Below, piece after piece: positions 10,819 through 18,641 of a DNA stretch of 64,000 nucleotides. The stretch is taken from NCBI RefSeq assembly GCF_000425065.1, contig NZ_KE384301.1, positions 62,001-126,000 on the forward strand, read 5' to 3'. The notes beneath the pieces were generated by a model. The model saw only the letters and a program-made list of their open reading frames with translations. It was not told where the DNA came from and ran no database searches. Origin of the DNA: Actinomadura rifamycini DSM 43936. Lineage in GTDB: Bacteria; Actinomycetota; Actinomycetes; Streptosporangiales; Streptosporangiaceae. The position numbers and the translations under genes are program-made. Position 1 is the first letter of the stretch. Each line of letters starts with the position of its first letter.

Positions 10819-12663
10819 ATGGGCATCCAGGAGCAGCGCGCGGAACTCGACCGCGCCCTCAAGGGCCGGACCGTCTGCGGCGAACTCGCCGAGACCGCGG
10901 ACCGGCACGGCGACCGGCCCGCCTACTCCGACCCGGACGGGGCGGGCTGGCGCACTCTCACCTGGGCGGACACCCGCGCCCGGGCGCTGGAGACGGCGGC
11001 CGGGTTCGCCGCGCTCGGGCTCCGGCCGGGCGAGGTCGTCGCGCTGATGATGCCGAACCGGTCCGAGCACGTGCTCGCCGACCTCGGCGCCGTCCACGCC
11101 GGCGGCGTCCCCACCACGGTGTACGCGACGCTCGCCCCCGAGCAGATCGCGTTCGTGGCCGGGGACTGCGCCGCGAAGTACGCCGTCCTGGACGGCCGCG
11201 ACCAGCTCGACCGCTGGCTGCCCGCGCTCGACCGGCTGCCCGACCTCCGCAAGATCATCGTGGTGGACGCCGGCGCCTGCCCGGACGGCGACGACCGCTT
11301 CCTGACCTGGGACGCCTTCACCGAGCTCGGGCGCTCGTCGCTCGCCGCCGACCCGGCGGAGACCGACCGGCGCTGGCGGGCGGTCAAGCCCGAGGACACC
11401 GTCACCCTGCTCTACACCTCGGGCACCACCGGCAACCCCAAGGGGGTGCTGATCACCCACTCGATGGTGCTGCACGAGGCCGCGATGGTCCGGGGAAGCT
11501 CGGTGCTGCCCGAGCACCCCGCGGGCGTGTCCTACCTGCCGTTCGCGCACATCGCCGACCGGGTGCTCAGCTACTACCTGCCGATCCGGCTGGGCTCGCA
11601 CGTCCACTTCTGCCCGGACCCGATGAAGCTCACGTCCGTCCTCCCGCAGGTCCGGCCGCACTCGTTCTTCGGCGTCCCGCGGATCTGGGAGAAGATCATG
11701 GCGGGGATCCAGGCGGTGCTGGCCGCCGAGCAGGATGAGGCCAAGAAGGCCGCCGTCGCCGCCGCCCTCGACGCCGGGCGCGCCTACGTCACCGCCCAGG
11801 AGTTCGGCAACACCCTGACCCCGGAGATCACCGCCGCCTACGAGCAGGCCGACAAGGCCGTCCTCACCCCGATGAAGGCGATGCTCGGCCTCGACCGGGT
11901 CGGCCAGGCGTCCAGCGCCGCCGCGCCCCTGCCGGAGGAGGTCGCCCGCTTCTTCGCCGGCCTCGGCCTGAAGATCTTCGACGCGTACGGGATGACCGAG
12001 ACGACCGGCGCGATCACCGCCAACCTCGCCGACTCCTTCAAGCTCGGCACGGTCGGCCGCGCGTTCGGCGGCGTCGAACTGAAGCTCGCCGACGACGGCG
12101 AGATCCTCGTGCGCGGCGCGACCTGCACCCCCGGCTACCTCAACCGGCCGGAGGCCACCGCCGACCTCATCGACGGGGACGGCTGGGTGCACACCGGCGA
12201 CATCGGGCGCCTCGACGAGGACGGCTTCCTCCGCGTCGTCGACCGGAAGAAGGAACTGATCATCACCGCGGGCGGCGAGAACATCGCCCCCTCGATGATC
12301 GAGAACCTGCTCAAGGAGCACCCGCTCGTCGGGCAGGCCCTCGCCTACGGCGACCGCCGCCCCTACGTCGTCGCCCTCGTCACCCTGGACGGCGAGGTCG
12401 CCCCCGTCTGGGCCGCCGCGCACGGCATCGAGCGGACCGACCTCGCCTCGCTCGCCGAGCACCCGGTCGTGCTGGAGGAGATCGGCCGCGCCGTCGCCGA
12501 CGCCAACGAGCGGCTCGCCCGCGTGCAGCAGGTGAAGAAGTGGCGGCTGCTGCCCGCCGAGTGGACCGCCGAGAGCGAGGAGCTCACCCCGACCCTGAAG
12601 CTGAAGCGCCGCGTCGTCCACGGCAAGTACGGGTCGGCCATCGACGAGCTGTACGCGTCCTGA
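10819..12663 (+). CDS. Long-chain acyl-CoA synthetase (FadD15-like AMP-dependent ligase)
   Basis: This 614-residue ANL enzyme activates long-chain fatty acids to acyl-CoA via acyl-AMP. Motifs are the P-loop LYTSGTTGNPKG (near residue 198), YLPFAHIADR, AYGMTETTGA, WVHTGDIGRLDEDGFL and DRKKELIITAGGENIAPS, the set seen in bacterial long-chain FadD proteins. The start ATG at 10819 has GAGGGG upstream, and upstream frames show no conserved sequence. A perfect palindrome 66 bases before the start is a probable operator. It sits between selD and selC with no functional link to selenium; it is probably a passenger or a fatty-acid degradation/lipid recycling gene. It ends in a GC palindrome just before tRNA-Sec. 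Confidence 0.92.
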   Translation: MGIQEQRAELDRALKGRTVCGELAETADRHGDRPAYSDPDGAGWRTLTWADTRARALETAAGFAALGLRPGEVVALMMPNRSEHVLADLGAVHAGGVPTTVYATLAPEQIAFVAGDCAAKYAVLDGRDQLDRWLPALDRLPDLRKIIVVDAGACPDGDDRFLTWDAFTELGRSSLAADPAETDRRWRAVKPEDTVTLLYTSGTTGNPKGVLITHSMVLHEAAMVRGSSVLPEHPAGVSYLPFAHIADRVLSYYLPIRLGSHVHFCPDPMKLTSVLPQVRPHSFFGVPRIWEKIMAGIQAVLAAEQDEAKKAAVAAALDAGRAYVTAQEFGNTLTPEITAAYEQADKAVLTPMKAMLGLDRVGQASSAAAPLPEEVARFFAGLGLKIFDAYGMTETTGAITANLADSFKLGTVGRAFGGVELKLADDGEILVRGATCTPGYLNRPEATADLIDGDGWVHTGDIGRLDEDGFLRVVDRKKELIITAGGENIAPSMIENLLKEHPLVGQALAYGDRRPYVVALVTLDGEVAPVWAAAHGIERTDLASLAEHPVVLEEIGRAVADANERLARVQQVKKWRLLPAEWTAESEELTPTLKLKRRVVHGKYGSAIDELYAS

Positions 12664-12668
12664 CCGGC

Positions 12669-12684
12669 GCCCGCCGCGGCGGGC
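12669..12684. terminator. GC palindrome after the acyl-CoA synthetase gene
   Basis: GCCCGCCGCGGCGGGC is a perfect 16-bp palindrome starting six bases after the stop codon. It could fold as a short terminator hairpin. There is no T-run, and it lies in the promoter region of selC, so an operator role is the alternative. Confidence 0.4.
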
Positions 12685-12687
12685 CCC

Positions 12688-12693
12688 TATGAT
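12688..12693 (+). promoter_or_regulatory. -10 element of tRNA-Sec gene
   Basis: TATGAT is a near-consensus -10 hexamer. It ends seven bases before the first base of the mature tRNA, so initiation should occur at the tRNA 5' end itself. No clear -35 element is visible. Confidence 0.55.
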
Positions 12694-12700
12694 CGGTGGC

Positions 12701-12793
12701 GGAGGCGTGTGAGCGCCTGGTGGCCTCCCCGACCTTCAAAGTCGACGGTCCCGAGGATCTCGGGACGGCGGGTTCGATTCCCGTACGCCTCCG
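12701..12793 (+). tRNA. selC: tRNA-Sec (anticodon TCA)
   Basis: The acceptor stem is 8 bp (GGAGGCGT at 12701-12708 with ACGCCTCC at 12785-12792), one pair longer than in ordinary tRNAs, followed by discriminator G. The anticodon loop CTTCAAA carries TCA, reading UGA. The long variable arm folds as GTCCCGA/TCGGGAC with a 5-base loop. The T arm is GCGGG-TTCGATT-CCCGT with the G-T closing pair also seen in E. coli selC. CCA is not encoded. Two oddities: the D stem closes only if one C is bulged (GAG-C-GCC with GGCCTC), and the first anticodon-stem pair is a C-A mismatch. Confidence 0.92.
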
Positions 12794-12891
12794 CTTCCGC
12801 ACCCCGCGCCGCGCCCCGCCGCGGCCCCGCACCGCGCGCCGGCGCACGCCCCGCGCGGGACCGGCGCCCGCCCCGGCCGTACCGTGAAGGC

Positions 12892-13173
12892 ATGAGAGGG
12901 CGCCGGATCGCGTACGCGGCCATGATGGGGACGTGCCTCACGCTGTTCGTCCTGGCGTGGGCCGTCGTCCGGCACTTCTCCGTCCCCGCCGCGATCGGGA
13001 TGGCGGTCACCGCGATGATCATTCCGCCGTTCGCCGCGGTCGTCGCGAACTGGAACGTCGACCGCGAGGACGACGTCCACGGCCGGCCCGACCGGCGCGA
13101 CGACGCACACGGCGACGCACACGGCGATCCGCGCGACGGCGGGCACGGCGACCGGCGCGGCGGGGCGGCGTGA
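12892..13173 (+). CDS. DUF3099-like small membrane protein with His/Asp-rich tail
   Basis: This 93-residue protein has two hydrophobic helices (about 8-28 and 33-52), the second ending PPFAAVVANW. That ending resembles the actinobacterial DUF3099 family, whose function is unknown. The last 35 residues are hydrophilic and made of His, Asp, Gly and Arg (DDAHGDAHGDPRDGGHGDRR), a composition that could bind metal ions. The ATG at 12892 has GAAGG next to it and a TACCGT -10-like element six bases before it. Its stop overlaps the next gene (GTGA), so the two are coupled. The selenium neighbourhood may be coincidental. Confidence 0.7.
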   Translation: MRGRRIAYAAMMGTCLTLFVLAWAVVRHFSVPAAIGMAVTAMIIPPFAAVVANWNVDREDDVHGRPDRRDDAHGDAHGDPRDGGHGDRRGGAA

Positions 13174-13820
13174 CCGAGCGGCTCACCGACGTCGCCTGGC
13201 TGCTGGACCTGGCCGGCGTGTTCGTCTTCGCGGTGTCGGGCGCCCTCACGGCCGTCCGGCAGAAGCTCGACGTCGTCGGCCTGGTGGTGCTCGCCGAGAT
13301 CACCGGGCTCGGCGGCGGGATCGTCCGCGACCTGATGATCGGCGCGGTGCCGCCCGCCGCGTTCACCAGCCTCGGCTACGTGCTGGTGCCGCTGGCCGCG
13401 GCCGCGCTGGTGTTCTTCTGGCATCCGCAGGTGCGGCGGCTCATGCCCGGCATCATGCTGTTCGACGCCGCCGGCCTCGGGCTGTTCTGCACCACCGGCA
13501 CCGTCAAGGCCCTCGCCTTCGGGCTCTCGCCGCTGCACGCCGTGCTGCTCGGGACGATCACGGCCGTCGGCGGCGGCGCCCTGCGCGACCTGCTGAGCGG
13601 GCAGATCCCCGCCGTGCTGTACGACCGGCAGCTGTACGCGCTGCCCGCCATGCTCGGCGCGGCGGCGGTGGCCGCGACGGACGCGGCGGGCCTGCACGGC
13701 GACGGCGTCACCGCGGGCGCCGCCGTCCTCGCGTTCGGGCTGCGGGTGCTGGCGATGCGCCACGGCTGGCGGGCGCCGCGGCCCCGCGGCGTCTCCGACT
13801 CCGACTCCGACTCCGACTGA
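13170..13820 (+). CDS. TRIC/UPF0126-family membrane channel (YadS-like)
   Basis: This 216-residue protein contains two tandem repeats of a three-helix unit, each with a glycine-rich kink followed by Arg-Asp (GLGGGIVRDLM near residue 45 and AVGGGALRDLL near residue 132), plus a seventh helix. This is the signature of the UPF0126/TRIC family of trimeric ion channels. The start GTG at 13170 overlaps the previous stop (GTGA). The C-terminus ends in four Ser-Asp repeats encoded by a hexanucleotide repeat (TCCGAC), a likely slippage-prone tail. The conducted ion is unknown. A glycine-transport role has been proposed for some family members but cannot be judged here. Confidence 0.85.
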   Translation: MTERLTDVAWLLDLAGVFVFAVSGALTAVRQKLDVVGLVVLAEITGLGGGIVRDLMIGAVPPAAFTSLGYVLVPLAAAALVFFWHPQVRRLMPGIMLFDAAGLGLFCTTGTVKALAFGLSPLHAVLLGTITAVGGGALRDLLSGQIPAVLYDRQLYALPAMLGAAAVAATDAAGLHGDGVTAGAAVLAFGLRVLAMRHGWRAPRPRGVSDSDSDSD

Positions 13821-13876
13821 CCGTCGCCGAGCCGCTCCCCCGCCACGGAACCGCCGATCCGGGGTACCGTCGGGTC

Positions 13877-14689
13877 ATGGGGCGGATCACCGTGCGCAGG
13901 CCGGTACTGAGGCTGAGCACCGGCGGGGCGCGCGGCCGCAGGCCCGACACGCTCGCCGTGGAGGAGCCGCTGGAGATCCGCGTCGCGGGCCGGCCGCTCA
14001 CCGTCACCATGCGCACCCCCGGGCACGACTTCGACCTGGTCGCCGGGTTCCTCGCGGCCGAGGGGATCATCTCCGGCGCGGCCGACCTGGCGACCATGCG
14101 GTACTGCGCCGACACCGAGGAGCAGAACGTCCTGGACGTGGCGCTGGCGCCGGGCGTCCCCGAGCCGGACGCGTCGATGACGCGGGCGTTCACCACCACC
14201 AGCGCGTGCGGGGTCTGCGGGAAGGCGAGCATCGAGGCGCTGCGCGCCGACCGGCCGCACGACGTCGCCGCGGACCCGGTGCGGCTCACCGCCGCGACGC
14301 TCGCCGCCCTGCCGGAACGGCTGCGCGCGGCGCAGCGGGTGTTCGACCGGACGGGCGGGCTGCACGCCGCCGGGCTGTTCGACGCCGAGGGCGGGCTGCT
14401 GGCCGTCCGGGAGGACGTCGGGCGGCACAACGCCGTCGACAAGGTGATCGGCTGGGCGCTGCGGCGCAAGGAGCTGCCGCTCGCCGGGCGGGTGCTGATG
14501 GTCAGCGGGCGCGCGTCGTTCGAGCTGACGCAGAAGGCGATGACCGCCGGGATCCCGGTGCTGGCCGCGGTGTCGGCGCCGTCCTCGCTCGCGGCCGACC
14601 TCGCCGAGGACGCCGGGATGACGCTCGTCGGGTTCCTGCGGGGCGAGACGATGAACGTCTACACCGGCGCCGAACGCGTCACCGTCTGA
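13877..14689 (+). CDS. fdhD: Formate dehydrogenase accessory sulfurtransferase FdhD
   Basis: This 270-residue protein belongs to the FdhD family, which transfers sulfur from a cysteine desulfurase to the molybdenum cofactor before its insertion in formate dehydrogenase. The redox Cys pair is present as CGVCG (Cys111, Cys114). MRTPGHDFDLVAGFL, REDVGRHNAVDKVIG and SGRASFELTQK are the family's conserved blocks. The ATG at 13877 lacks a Shine-Dalgarno sequence but has TACCGT six bases upstream, suggesting a leaderless mRNA. No formate dehydrogenase gene lies in the window. With selB, selC and selD nearby, the expected client is a Sec-containing FdhF-type enzyme elsewhere (inference). Confidence 0.95.
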   Translation: MGRITVRRPVLRLSTGGARGRRPDTLAVEEPLEIRVAGRPLTVTMRTPGHDFDLVAGFLAAEGIISGAADLATMRYCADTEEQNVLDVALAPGVPEPDASMTRAFTTTSACGVCGKASIEALRADRPHDVAADPVRLTAATLAALPERLRAAQRVFDRTGGLHAAGLFDAEGGLLAVREDVGRHNAVDKVIGWALRRKELPLAGRVLMVSGRASFELTQKAMTAGIPVLAAVSAPSSLAADLAEDAGMTLVGFLRGETMNVYTGAERVTV

Positions 14690-14863
14690 CCACGCGCCGG
14701 AACGGTCGTCCGTAACGGGCCCCGGCCACCTGGCCGGTTGTCACCCGCCGCGCAAAACCCAGGGGTAACTTGTTGGCCCGCTCCCAAGAAAGCTCGCGCG
14801 GATCCGAGTTGACTCGACGTCTCGCGCCGCGACGCGCGCGCCCCGCGACGAAGAGGAGAGGGA

Positions 14864-15796
14864 ATGACGAGGCCCCTGACGGACGGAGCGGCGTCCGGGA
14901 TCGACGAGCGCCATCCTCCGATCAAGCCTCGGCGCGTCACGTTCGACTGGTCGGAGACCCCGCTGCACTGGGTGCCGGACGATCCCGTCGCCACCCACAT
15001 CATCAACTCCTTCCACATCGTCCTGCCGGAAGGCGAGAAGTGGTTCATCCAGTGCGTCAAGGACGCGCGGCCGTACATCAAGGATGAGCGGCTGCTCGAG
15101 GAGATCAAGGGGTTCATCGGGCAGGAGATGGTGCACGCCCGCTCCCACCAGGGCGTCCTCGACCAGATCCTGGAGCGGAACGGCATCGACGTCTCCAAGA
15201 TCACCGACGCGGCGGCGAAGGGGAACGCCGAGCGGCCGGCGCAGATGGCCGCGCTGAAGGAGAAGAACCCGCGGGCGTGGCGCCGGCGGCTGCGGTTCGA
15301 GCTCGCCGCGGTCGCGGCGATCGAGCACTACACCGCCGTGCTCGGCCAGTGGATCATGGACAACGAGCGGTTCGAGAAGTCCGGCGTCGATCCGACGATG
15401 CTGGACCTGCTGCGCTGGCACGGCGCCGAGGAGGTCGAGCACCGGTCGGTGGTGTTCGACGTCTACCGGGCCGTGGGCGGCCGCTACCCGATGCGGGTCG
15501 CGGCCTGGGTGGTGTCGCTCTTCTTCCTGTACTGGGCGCTGATCGGCGGCTCCCTGTACCTGCTCAAGCAGGACCCGACGATCACGCGGAGGACCACGCC
15601 GCTGCGCGTGTACCGGGCCTACCGGCGCTCGGTGCGGCGCGGGCACGTACCGGGGATCTTCCGGCTGCTGCTCGGCGAGGCCCCCGTCTACCTGCGGCCG
15701 GGCCACCACCCGTCCAAGGTCTGCTCCACGCCGCAGGCGCTGGAGTACCTGATGCACTCCCCCGCCGCCCGGGCCGCCGGCTACGACCCCTACTGA
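14864..15796 (+). CDS. Predicted metal-dependent hydrolase (PF10118-type, ferritin-like)
   Basis: This 310-residue protein resembles the predicted metal-dependent hydrolase family COG3687/PF10118. Its helical core carries metal-ligand pairs in GQEMVHARSH (near residue 87), an AIEHYTAVLGQ helix and HGAEEVEHRSV (near residue 188), typical of a carboxylate-bridged di-iron site. A hydrophobic stretch (WVVSLFFLYWALIGGSLYLL) near residue 215 suggests a membrane anchor. The start ATG at 14864 has GAGGAGAGGG upstream. The precise reaction is unknown; membrane-associated oxidation or hydrolysis of a lipid-like compound is plausible. It is followed by a tandem repeat and a terminator. Confidence 0.8.
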   Translation: MTRPLTDGAASGIDERHPPIKPRRVTFDWSETPLHWVPDDPVATHIINSFHIVLPEGEKWFIQCVKDARPYIKDERLLEEIKGFIGQEMVHARSHQGVLDQILERNGIDVSKITDAAAKGNAERPAQMAALKEKNPRAWRRRLRFELAAVAAIEHYTAVLGQWIMDNERFEKSGVDPTMLDLLRWHGAEEVEHRSVVFDVYRAVGGRYPMRVAAWVVSLFFLYWALIGGSLYLLKQDPTITRRTTPLRVYRAYRRSVRRGHVPGIFRLLLGEAPVYLRPGHHPSKVCSTPQALEYLMHSPAARAAGYDPY

Positions 15797-15800
15797 CGGT

Positions 15801-15912
15801 CCCCTCCCGGCGAACCCCTCCCGGCGAACCCCTCCCGGCGAACCCCTCCCGGCGAACCCCTGCCGGGGAACCCCTGCCGGTGAACCCCTGCCGGTGAACC
15901 CCTGCTAGCGAA
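15801..15912. repeat. 14-bp tandem repeat, eight copies
   Basis: Eight directly abutting 14-bp units start four bases after the hydrolase stop codon. The first four are identical (CCCCTCCCGGCGAA). The last four drift (CCCCTGCCGGGGAA, two copies of CCCCTGCCGGTGAA, then CCCCTGCTAGCGAA). The unit is not a multiple of three and has no spacers. This is a minisatellite-like array, not coding and not CRISPR. Confidence 0.95.
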
Positions 15913-15923
15913 CGCGTACCGGC

Positions 15924-15953
15924 GGGCGCGCGTGGCGAGCGTCACGCGCGCCC
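15924..15953. terminator. Strong hairpin terminator
   Basis: GGGCGCGCGTG (15924-15934) pairs perfectly with CACGCGCGCCC (15943-15953) over an 8-base loop, followed by CTCTT. It separates the hydrolase plus repeat array from the promoter of the M24 peptidase gene. Confidence 0.75.
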
Positions 15954-15956
15954 CTC

Positions 15957-15987
15957 TTGACCGGGGGTCCGCCGCGGGCGCTTAATT
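15957..15987 (+). promoter_or_regulatory. Promoter of the M24 peptidase gene, leaderless
   Basis: TTGACC (15957-15962) and TTAATT (15982-15987) resemble -35 and -10 elements with a 19-bp spacer. The -10 ends six bases before the GTG at 15994 and there is no Shine-Dalgarno sequence. Confidence 0.45.
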
Positions 15988-15993
15988 AACATC

Positions 15994-16836
15994 GTGTCCA
16001 ATAATGTGGCGCTCGCCCGCGTCGACGACCCCGCGGAACTCGAGCGGTTCCGTGCCGTCCAGCGGCTCTCCTACGCCTGCGCCGAGGCGGTGGCCGGCAC
16101 CCTCGAACCCGGGACGACCGAGCGCGAGGCGTGCCGCCGCATGCGCCGGTGGCTCCGCGAGCGCGGCGTGGACGACTGGCTGCACACGCCGTTCGCCTGG
16201 TTCGGCGACCGGTCCGCCTTCACCGGGTTCCGCGTCCCCACGCAGTTCCTGCCGAGCGGCGCCCGGCTCGAGGAGGGCATGCCGTACGTTCTCGACATGG
16301 CCCCGGTCAAGGACGGCTACTGCGCCGACATCGGGTACGGCGGGGTCCTCGGGGAGAACCGCGTCTGGGAGCGGGTCGACGCCGACCTCGCCGAGTACCG
16401 GACGCTGATCCTGCGGCTCGTCCGCGAGCGGCGGACGTTCGCCGACGTCTACGCCGAGGTCGACGCGCTCATCGAGCGGCAGGGCCACCGCAACCGGCAC
16501 CGCGCGTATCCCGGCCGGGTCATCGGCCACCAGGTCGGCATGATCGGCGGCTTTCTGCCCAAGCGCGTCGGGTTCCCGTTCGGCGTCCGCTTCCTGCAGA
16601 CGATGGGCCGCGAGCTTGTCACCGAGCGGGTCCGCGGCCGGTCGCCGCTCTGGAACGGGGGCGCGGCGTCCCGGCACGCCCCGACGCCGGGCCTGTGGGC
16701 CGTCGAACCGCACATCGCGTTCCGCGGCGTCGGCGTGAAGTTCGAGGAGATCCTCGTCGTCACCGGGGACGACGCCTACTGGCTCGACGACGATCTCCCC
16801 CATGTGCGCCGGTGGGCGCGACGAGAGGCGGCATAG
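15994..16836 (+). CDS. M24-family metallopeptidase (Xaa-Pro aminopeptidase-like)
   Basis: This 280-residue pita-bread-fold protein corresponds to the catalytic domain only, without the N-terminal creatinase domain. The two-metal ligands are recognisable: Asp in LDMAPVKDGYCADIG (near residue 102), His in GHQVGMIGG (near residue 177), Glu in WAVEPHIAF and Glu in KFEEILVV. Start GTG at 15994, probably leaderless. It ends immediately before the ATG of the EphD-like gene (TAGATG), implying one operon. The family cleaves N-terminal residues before proline, but non-peptidase members exist, and linkage to lipid/epoxide enzymes leaves the substrate open. Confidence 0.85.
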   Translation: MSNNVALARVDDPAELERFRAVQRLSYACAEAVAGTLEPGTTEREACRRMRRWLRERGVDDWLHTPFAWFGDRSAFTGFRVPTQFLPSGARLEEGMPYVLDMAPVKDGYCADIGYGGVLGENRVWERVDADLAEYRTLILRLVRERRTFADVYAEVDALIERQGHRNRHRAYPGRVIGHQVGMIGGFLPKRVGFPFGVRFLQTMGRELVTERVRGRSPLWNGGAASRHAPTPGLWAVEPHIAFRGVGVKFEEILVVTGDDAYWLDDDLPHVRRWARREAA

Positions 16837-18594
16837 ATGGAGGCTGTGAAGCGGCGGCGGGTGCGCGGGGACGGGGTCGACCTCGCCGTCCACGAGCAGG
16901 GCGACCGGGCGAACCCGACGGTGCTGCTCGTGCACGGCTACCCCGACACGCACGCCGTGTGGGACGAGGTGGCCGAGCGGCTCGCCGCGCGGTTCCACGT
17001 CGTCCGGTACGACGTGCGCGGCGCGGGCGCGTCGTCCCGGCCGTTCGGCGCGAAGCACTACGCCTTCGAGCACCTGATGGCCGACATGCGGGCGGTGCTG
17101 GACGCCGCCGCGCCCGGCCGGGCCGTCCACCTCGTCGGGCACGACTGGGGGTCGATCCAGGGCTGGGAGGCGGTCTGCACGATGCCGGACCGCTTCGCGT
17201 CCTTCACCTCGATCTCCGGGCCCTGCCTGGACCACGTCGCCCACTGGACGCGCCGGTCGCTCGGCCGCCCGACGCCGCGCGGGCTGCGGCGCGCGGCGGC
17301 GCAGGGCGTGCGGTCCTGGTACATCTACTTCTTCCAGACCCCGCTGCTTCCCGAGGCGCTGTGGCGGGCCGGATTCTCCCGGGCGTTCACCCGCGCCCTG
17401 GAGGCCGGCGAGGGGGTTCCCGCCCGCGCCGGGCACCCGGCCCGGACGCTGCCGCGCGACGGCGCCGCCGGGGTCGGGCTGTACCGGGCGAACATGGCGG
17501 CGCGGCTGCGCCGGCCGCTGGACCGCCGCACCGGCGTGCCGACCCAGGTGATCGTCCCGACCCGCGACCTGTTCGTGTCGCCGCACCTGGTGGGCGGGCT
17601 GGCCGAGCGGGTCCCGAACCTGTCGCTGCGGACCGTCCGGGCCGGGCACTGGGTACCGCGCAGCCACCCGGACGCGGTCGCCCGCTGGATCGCCGAGCAC
17701 GCCGCGGGCACGACGGGCGGGCCGCTGACCGCCGCCGGGTCGCGGTCGCTGCGGCGGGCCCGGGTCGCCCGAGACCGCCGCCCCTTCGAGGGCTCGCTGG
17801 TCGTCGTGACGGGGGCGGGCGGCGGGATCGGGCGCGCCACCGCGCTGGCGTTCGCCGGGCGCGGCGCCGAGATCGTCGCCGCCGACCTGGACCTCGCGGC
17901 GGCGCGGCGCACCGCCGAGCTGGCCGGACGGGCCGGTCCGGCGGGGCACGCGGTGCGGGTGGACGTGGGCGACGCGCAGGCGATGGAGGACTTCGCGAAG
18001 GCCGTCCTGCACGACCACGGCGTCCCCGACGTCGTGGTCAACAACGCCGGGATCGGGATGGCCGGGGCGTTCCTCGACCACACCGCCGACGACTGGCGGC
18101 GGATCCTGGACGTGAACCTGTGGGGCGTCCTCCACGGGTCCCGGCTGTTCGCCGCGCAGATGATCGAGCGGGGGCAGGGCGGCCACCTGGTCAACGTCGC
18201 GTCGGCCGCCGCGTTCGCCCCGTCCCGCACCCTGCCCGCGTACGCGACGAGCAAGGCGGCGGTGCTGATGCTGTCGGAGTGCCTGCGCGCGGAGCTGAAG
18301 GGCGCGGGCATCGGGGTCAGCGCGATCTGCCCCGGCATCGTCGACTCCGGGATCACCGGGCGGGCCCGGTTCGTCGGCCGCGACGAGGCCGGCGAGGCGG
18401 ACGGGCGCGACCGGGCGACGCGCGCCTACGCGCTGCGCGGCTTCGCGCCCGAGGGCGTCGCGGAGCGGATCGTCGCCGCCGTCCGGGAGGACCGCGCCGT
18501 CGTCCCCGTCACGGCCGAGGCGCACGCCGCCCGGCTGCTGGCACGCGTGTCGCCCGGCGCGCTGCGCCTCCTCGCCCGCCTCGACCTGAGGTGA
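16837..18594 (+). CDS. ephD: EphD-like alpha/beta-hydrolase fused to short-chain dehydrogenase
   Basis: This 585-residue bifunctional protein is similar in length and layout to mycobacterial EphD. Residues 1-290 form an epoxide-hydrolase-type alpha/beta hydrolase: the HGYPDTHAVWD oxyanion segment, GHDWGS with the nucleophile Asp, and a C-terminal GHW histidine. Residues about 320-585 form a classical SDR: TGAGGGIG cofactor loop, NNAG, catalytic Ser in NVASAAAF, and YATSK. The start directly abuts the stop of the M24 gene. EphD acts on mycolate epoxides in mycobacteria; here the substrate is inferred only as an epoxy/hydroxy lipid. An FAD oxidoreductase follows 47 bases downstream. Confidence 0.88.
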   Translation: MEAVKRRRVRGDGVDLAVHEQGDRANPTVLLVHGYPDTHAVWDEVAERLAARFHVVRYDVRGAGASSRPFGAKHYAFEHLMADMRAVLDAAAPGRAVHLVGHDWGSIQGWEAVCTMPDRFASFTSISGPCLDHVAHWTRRSLGRPTPRGLRRAAAQGVRSWYIYFFQTPLLPEALWRAGFSRAFTRALEAGEGVPARAGHPARTLPRDGAAGVGLYRANMAARLRRPLDRRTGVPTQVIVPTRDLFVSPHLVGGLAERVPNLSLRTVRAGHWVPRSHPDAVARWIAEHAAGTTGGPLTAAGSRSLRRARVARDRRPFEGSLVVVTGAGGGIGRATALAFAGRGAEIVAADLDLAAARRTAELAGRAGPAGHAVRVDVGDAQAMEDFAKAVLHDHGVPDVVVNNAGIGMAGAFLDHTADDWRRILDVNLWGVLHGSRLFAAQMIERGQGGHLVNVASAAAFAPSRTLPAYATSKAAVLMLSECLRAELKGAGIGVSAICPGIVDSGITGRARFVGRDEAGEADGRDRATRAYALRGFAPEGVAERIVAAVREDRAVVPVTAEAHAARLLARVSPGALRLLARLDLR

Positions 18595-18641
18595 CGCGCG
18601 GTCCCGCGGGAGCCCGCCCCTAGGGTGGGTGGCGGGAGGCG

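Noticed and set aside
15801..15912. Possible CRISPR array
   Set aside because: The 14-bp units abut without spacers and no cas genes are present.
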